A stretch of 8,642 nt of DNA. Source: Treponema sp. (lineage in GTDB: Bacteria > Spirochaetota > Spirochaetia > Treponematales > Treponemataceae). Within the stretch, counting starts at the first letter, position 1. Each line of letters begins with the position of its first letter. Below the pieces are notes generated by a model. That model saw only the letters and a list, made by a program, of their open reading frames with translations, was not told the origin of the DNA and made no database searches. The stretch covers positions 1 through 8,642 of the forward strand of contig JAILNT010000059.1 of assembly GCA_024691265.1 (NCBI GenBank), in the 5' to 3' direction. This document shows, piece after piece, positions 6,456 through 8,642 of the stretch. A program made the translations under genes and the position numbers.

Positions 6456-7712
6456 TTATCTAAGCTCTGGCATTTCTTCTACAACATAGATTGCAAGCTT
6501 TTCTGCAACTTCTGGAGTAAGATGCAATGTATCATGAGCACTGTTAGGGTCGTTCATGTTCTTCAAAGGTGCATGAGCTTCTGCATCTTCTACAGATGTA
6601 AATGTCTTGTAGTAAGCAAGAGATTTCTTAAAGAGGTTAACAAGCTTTACGTCCATGTCTTTTGCAACAGATTCCATGATGTCACCGTACCAGCGTGATT
6701 GAACACCGTTTACACCGTCACCGATTCTTCCCTGCTGATATACAAGTACAGGAATAGCTTTCTTTGCTCTAGTTTCGTTAATCATAGAAACGAGGTACTG
6801 TCTGTAGTCGTCTGGGTCGTCCTTGTAGTTCTTATCATTGATACCAATAGCGATAAGGTAGTAGTCACCTTCTTTTATGTACTTCATGATAGCTTCATGC
6901 TGTCCGTCATTGTAGAAGCCCTTGATTCTCTGTCCACCAGTAGCCATATTTCTAACCTGCCACTTTGGATTTACGAATCTTTCCAAATCCTGACCCCAGC
7001 CATGGCGACCATACTGAGTAACGTTCTTGTTGTCTGGAAGTGGATAATATTCACATACTGTAGAATCACCACAGAGCCAGATTGTAGGAGCCATCTTTGG
7101 GTCATCACTTACCTTTGCAATAGTCATTGAACACAATGCGAAAGGAGTACCACCCTTTCCAGGAACGGCTGCAATATTAAGCTGACCATCAGTTACAGGC
7201 ATCTGCCATGTTTCAACACCGTTAATTCCGCCTGTTAAATCCATTACCTGCCATACGCCTTCTGCTGCAATACTCTCGCGGAACATTGCACCACCTGCAT
7301 TTACAGTGATTTCGTAAAGTCCTGGCTCGAGGTCAACATTAAATGTATTCTGAGTTCTCCAGCTGTCATTGCCCAAAAACTCAACTGCATCGCTAAGTTC
7401 AGCTGTACCAGCGGAATCTGTATCCTTTACTCCGCCGCCCTCTTCTGTCTTAGGATTAGCAAAGCCGTAGCCCTTTTCCTTTGAGTAGCCGTCAGCAGCA
7501 CTTACAGCTGTAAATCCCTCTGCAGCACCCTTTCCGCCGAAGTCAAACTTGTAGATGACCTTAGCATTAGAAGGAGCTCTCGTCTGCTCTACAACAGCAG
7601 CATTCTTTGAATCTTTAGAATCTCCAGCAGCAGCCTTATCTGTTGTTGCACAAGAAGTCAAGAGACCTGCTGCAACACAAGCCGTAGCAAAACTGTACAT
7701 CAATTTTTTCAT
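6456..7712 (-). CDS. SGNH-hydrolase lipoprotein, CE12-like pectin/rhamnogalacturonan acetylesterase
   Basis: A 418-aa lipoprotein with lipobox LLTSC and Cys21, then an Ala/Lys/Asp-rich linker. Residues about 51-200 form an N-terminal malectin-like or CBM-like beta-sandwich (KFDFGGKG, then GYGFANP and LEPGLYEITVNAGG), an arrangement common in bacterial CE12 enzymes. The catalytic domain spans about 208-415: LCGDST with Ser217, MATGGQR with Gly260, IGIND with Asn292, and DTLHL with Asp394 and His397, so all four SGNH blocks are intact. The expected reaction is hydrolysis of O-acetyl groups on pectic or other plant glycans at the cell envelope. It is the first gene of its unit, with CGGAG 8 nt before ATG (7721-7725), a candidate promoter just upstream and an inverted repeat over the -35 box, suggesting regulated expression. 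A xylan or other acetyl-glycan substrate cannot be excluded. Confidence 0.92.
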   Translation of the reverse strand: MKKLMYSFATACVAAGLLTSCATTDKAAAGDSKDSKNAAVVEQTRAPSNAKVIYKFDFGGKGAAEGFTAVSAADGYSKEKGYGFANPKTEEGGGVKDTDSAGTAELSDAVEFLGNDSWRTQNTFNVDLEPGLYEITVNAGGAMFRESIAAEGVWQVMDLTGGINGVETWQMPVTDGQLNIAAVPGKGGTPFALCSMTIAKVSDDPKMAPTIWLCGDSTVCEYYPLPDNKNVTQYGRHGWGQDLERFVNPKWQVRNMATGGQRIKGFYNDGQHEAIMKYIKEGDYYLIAIGINDKNYKDDPDDYRQYLVSMINETRAKKAIPVLVYQQGRIGDGVNGVQSRWYGDIMESVAKDMDVKLVNLFKKSLAYYKTFTSVEDAEAHAPLKNMNDPNSAHDTLHLTPEVAEKLAIYVVEEMPELR

Positions 7713-7744
7713 TATTTTTACTCCGTCACTTCAGAATTTTCTAT

Positions 7745-7775
7745 ATTTTACCACGGCTTTTTACACTCATGTAAA
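7745..7775 (-). promoter_or_regulatory. Candidate promoter of the esterase operon
   Basis: On the minus strand, TTTACA (7775-7770, five of six matches to TTGACA) lies 19 nt before TAAAAT (7750-7745, five of six matches to TATAAT). The -10 is preceded by TGG, giving an extended -10 element that can compensate for the long spacer. Transcription would start near 7738, leaving a leader of about 25 nt that contains the ribosome-binding site. Confidence 0.45.
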
Positions 7776-7787
7776 ATATATTTTACA
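7758..7787. promoter_or_regulatory. Putative operator: 18-bp perfect palindrome plus a third half-site
   Basis: TGTAAAATATATTTTACA at 7770-7787 is a perfect 18-bp palindrome. Four bases away (spacer CTCA) lies a further inverted half-site, TTTTTACA, at 7758-7765, so three TGTAAAA half-sites alternate in orientation. The palindrome overlaps the proposed -35 box, where a bound repressor would block RNA polymerase. I cannot assign a regulator family. Confidence 0.5.
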
Positions 7788-7844
7788 AGTTTGACGAATT
7801 TATGCTAAAAAAGACGTTTAAGAGCATCTTGCAAAAATTAATCT

Positions 7845-7856
7845 TAAACGCGTTAA
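7845..7856. promoter_or_regulatory. Possible LacI-type operator
   Basis: TAAACGCGTTAA contains the perfect palindrome AACGCGTT (7847-7854) and is symmetric except for one base pair. A CG-centred palindrome with AA/TT flanks is typical of LacI/GalR-family sites, which often control sugar-use genes. It lies about 100 nt upstream of the proposed -35. A second short palindrome, CGTTAACG, overlaps it (7851-7858). Such short sites also arise by chance. Confidence 0.3.
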
Positions 7857-7939
7857 CGTTACACTTATTTTTCATTGACTATATTGTGCTATAAATTCAA
7901 GAAATATTTCATTGCGATTAATATTTCATGAACACACAA

Positions 7940-7976
7940 ATAAAAAAAGTGCCATAGAAAAACTTCTACAGCACTT
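7940..7976 (-). terminator. Rho-independent terminator of the Rpn-family gene
   Basis: On the minus strand AAGTGCTGTAGAA (7976-7964) pairs with TTCTATGGCACTT (7959-7947): a 13-bp stem with two G-U pairs and a GTTT loop, followed by TTTTT and an AT-rich tail. It begins 22 nt after the TAG at 7998-8000, so it isolates the esterase promoter from this gene. Confidence 0.92.
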
Positions 7977-7997
7977 CTCTAAATTATCTCGATACGC

Positions 7998-8642
7998 CTA
8001 CTCCGGCAGCTTCATTTCAGCAAGCTCTTTCACTTTCTCCACAGGAAGCTGTAATACTCCCGCTATCTGCTCCACTGTCATAGCTCCGCTTTCCACTAAC
8101 TTCTTTATAACCGTTGTCATGCCTTGTGATATCCCTTTTTTCATTCCCTGAGAAATACCCTGGGATATCCCTTGGGCAATTCCCTGGGCTAAGCCTTGAG
8201 ATAGTCCTTCTGCTCTACCTTTTGCTATTCCGCGGTTTTCCAGCTTCGTTAAGTATGCGTCCATATTTACACCTCCCTTCTCTGGTATGCTTTCATTATA
8301 CATTGTTTCAAATTTATTGTCATTTGTAAGTGTCTTCATCAATTTAAAAAACACATCTACATGCTTTATTGTTTCTTTTGAATATTTATAGCGGTTATCT
8401 TTATTTCTGTGGGCAAAATAATCTGCCACTATCCTGAAATCACTTTTGAAACATGCTATCTGTTCATCTGTAAGATTACTTATTTCAAAAAGATTTATCT
8501 TGTAATCATTCACAAATGCCTTTAATTCTTCCGGAACTTTCACACAGTCTAATAGATTTTTCGGTTTATTCCATTTCTTATCCCCAAAATACAAGACCAG
8601 CGTTACAACTGGAAAGCGTTCTTTCCCCTTGTAATTAAGCTG
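7998..8642 (-). CDS. Rpn-family recombination-promoting nuclease / putative transposase (3' part, cut by window edge)
   Basis: The frame is open to the right edge, so this is the C-terminal part (214 codons visible) of a longer protein. It begins QLNYKGKERFPVVTLVLYFG and continues with W..P.NL, the strand and motif that follow the nuclease core in Rpn/PDDEXK-type transposase-like proteins. The catalytic PD-(D/E)XK residues should lie upstream, outside the window. A TTG codon at 8594 could be mistaken for a start, but conserved residues precede it. The last third has a GRAEGLSQGLAQG-type Gly-x-x-x-Gly repeat, then a helical tail (VEQIAGVLQLPVEKVKELAE) resembling a small helix-turn-helix. Family members are DNA endonucleases implicated in RecA-independent recombination and often occur in many copies per genome. 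Its own terminator follows, and nothing ties it functionally to the esterases. Confidence 0.85.
   Translation of the reverse strand, partial: QLNYKGKERFPVVTLVLYFGDKKWNKPKNLLDCVKVPEELKAFVNDYKINLFEISNLTDEQIACFKSDFRIVADYFAHRNKDNRYKYSKETIKHVDVFFKLMKTLTNDNKFETMYNESIPEKGGVNMDAYLTKLENRGIAKGRAEGLSQGLAQGIAQGISQGISQGMKKGISQGMTTVIKKLVESGAMTVEQIAGVLQLPVEKVKELAEMKLPE
8121..8231 (-). repeat. 12-nt tandem coding repeat in the Rpn-family gene (Gly-x-x-x-Gly tail)
   Basis: About nine imperfect four-codon units encode G-(I/L/M)-(A/S)-Q or close variants (for example QGLAQGIAQGISQG). Several units share the bases CAGGG or CAAGGG, and GGGATATCCC recurs as a short palindrome. The 12-nt unit keeps the frame, so slippage would only change tail length. 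Confidence 0.75.

Noticed and set aside
6699..7130. Plus-strand open frame of 143 codons
   Set aside because: It lies entirely antisense to the esterase gene whose catalytic motifs are intact, and its product is low-complexity hydrophobic sequence with no family features.
4818..7797. CGTCAAA shared by the upstream regions of both operons
   Set aside because: Seven bases in AT-rich intergenic DNA recur often by chance, and the copies differ in strand and position.
7903..7929. AATATTTCAT occurring twice here and once before the first barrel gene (4810-4819, opposite strand)
   Set aside because: The word is nine-tenths A/T; several shared 10-mers are expected by chance in about 900 nt of this composition.
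8121..8231. Tandem repeats as a CRISPR array
   Set aside because: The 12-nt units are in-frame coding repeats with no spacers.
8592..8594. TTG as the start codon of the Rpn-family gene
   Set aside because: The frame continues upstream to the window edge through PVVTLVL, a conserved part of the family, so the true start lies outside the window.

Overview
The window looks like chromosomal DNA from a host-associated, Treponema-like spirochaete, possibly a gut or rumen plant-fibre user. This is inferred from gene content and not from any marker gene. The evidence is AT-rich intergenic DNA, outer-membrane beta-barrel proteins with short signal peptides, several lipoproteins with relaxed lipoboxes, rhamnogalacturonan-acetylesterase-like SGNH hydrolases, and an Rpn/PD-(D/E)XK protein with a Gly-x-x-x-Gly tail of a type common in these bacteria. 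All confident genes are on the minus strand, so transcription runs from high to low coordinates.

In transcription order: (i) 8642-7998, the 3' part of an Rpn-family nuclease/transposase-like gene, cut by the window edge and closed by a strong terminator at 7940-7976. (ii) A 285-nt intergenic region with a candidate promoter at 7745-7775, a perfect 18-bp palindrome over its -35 box, and a LacI-style CG-centred palindrome further upstream. (iii) A two-gene unit of SGNH/CE12-like lipoprotein esterases (7712-6456 and 6420-5260, 35 nt apart), closed by a terminator at 5171-5217. (iv) A 469-nt gap holding that terminator and a long AT-rich leader with an imperfect direct repeat and small tandem repeats. 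(v) Two paralogous outer-membrane beta-barrel genes (4790-3357 and 3339-1852, 17 nt apart). (vi) A hairpin with a T-rich tail at 1801-1842. (vii) A Ser/Thr-rich lipoprotein gene (1783-194) with a C-terminal beta-sandwich-like region that may bind glycans, closed by a long terminator hairpin at 141-180. The first 124 bases may hold the last 40 codons of a convergent plus-strand gene.

A reasonable model is a small glycan-use locus: two envelope lipoproteins remove acetyl groups from pectic (rhamnogalacturonan-type) glycans, two barrels form pores or surface proteins, and a surface lipoprotein may capture glycan. It recalls a Bacteroidetes polysaccharide-utilisation locus but has no SusC/SusD genes and shows no lyase or glycoside hydrolase. 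Only the esterase family assignment rests on recognisable catalytic motifs. The barrel substrates, the lipoprotein ligand and the functional link between the two transcription units are inference.
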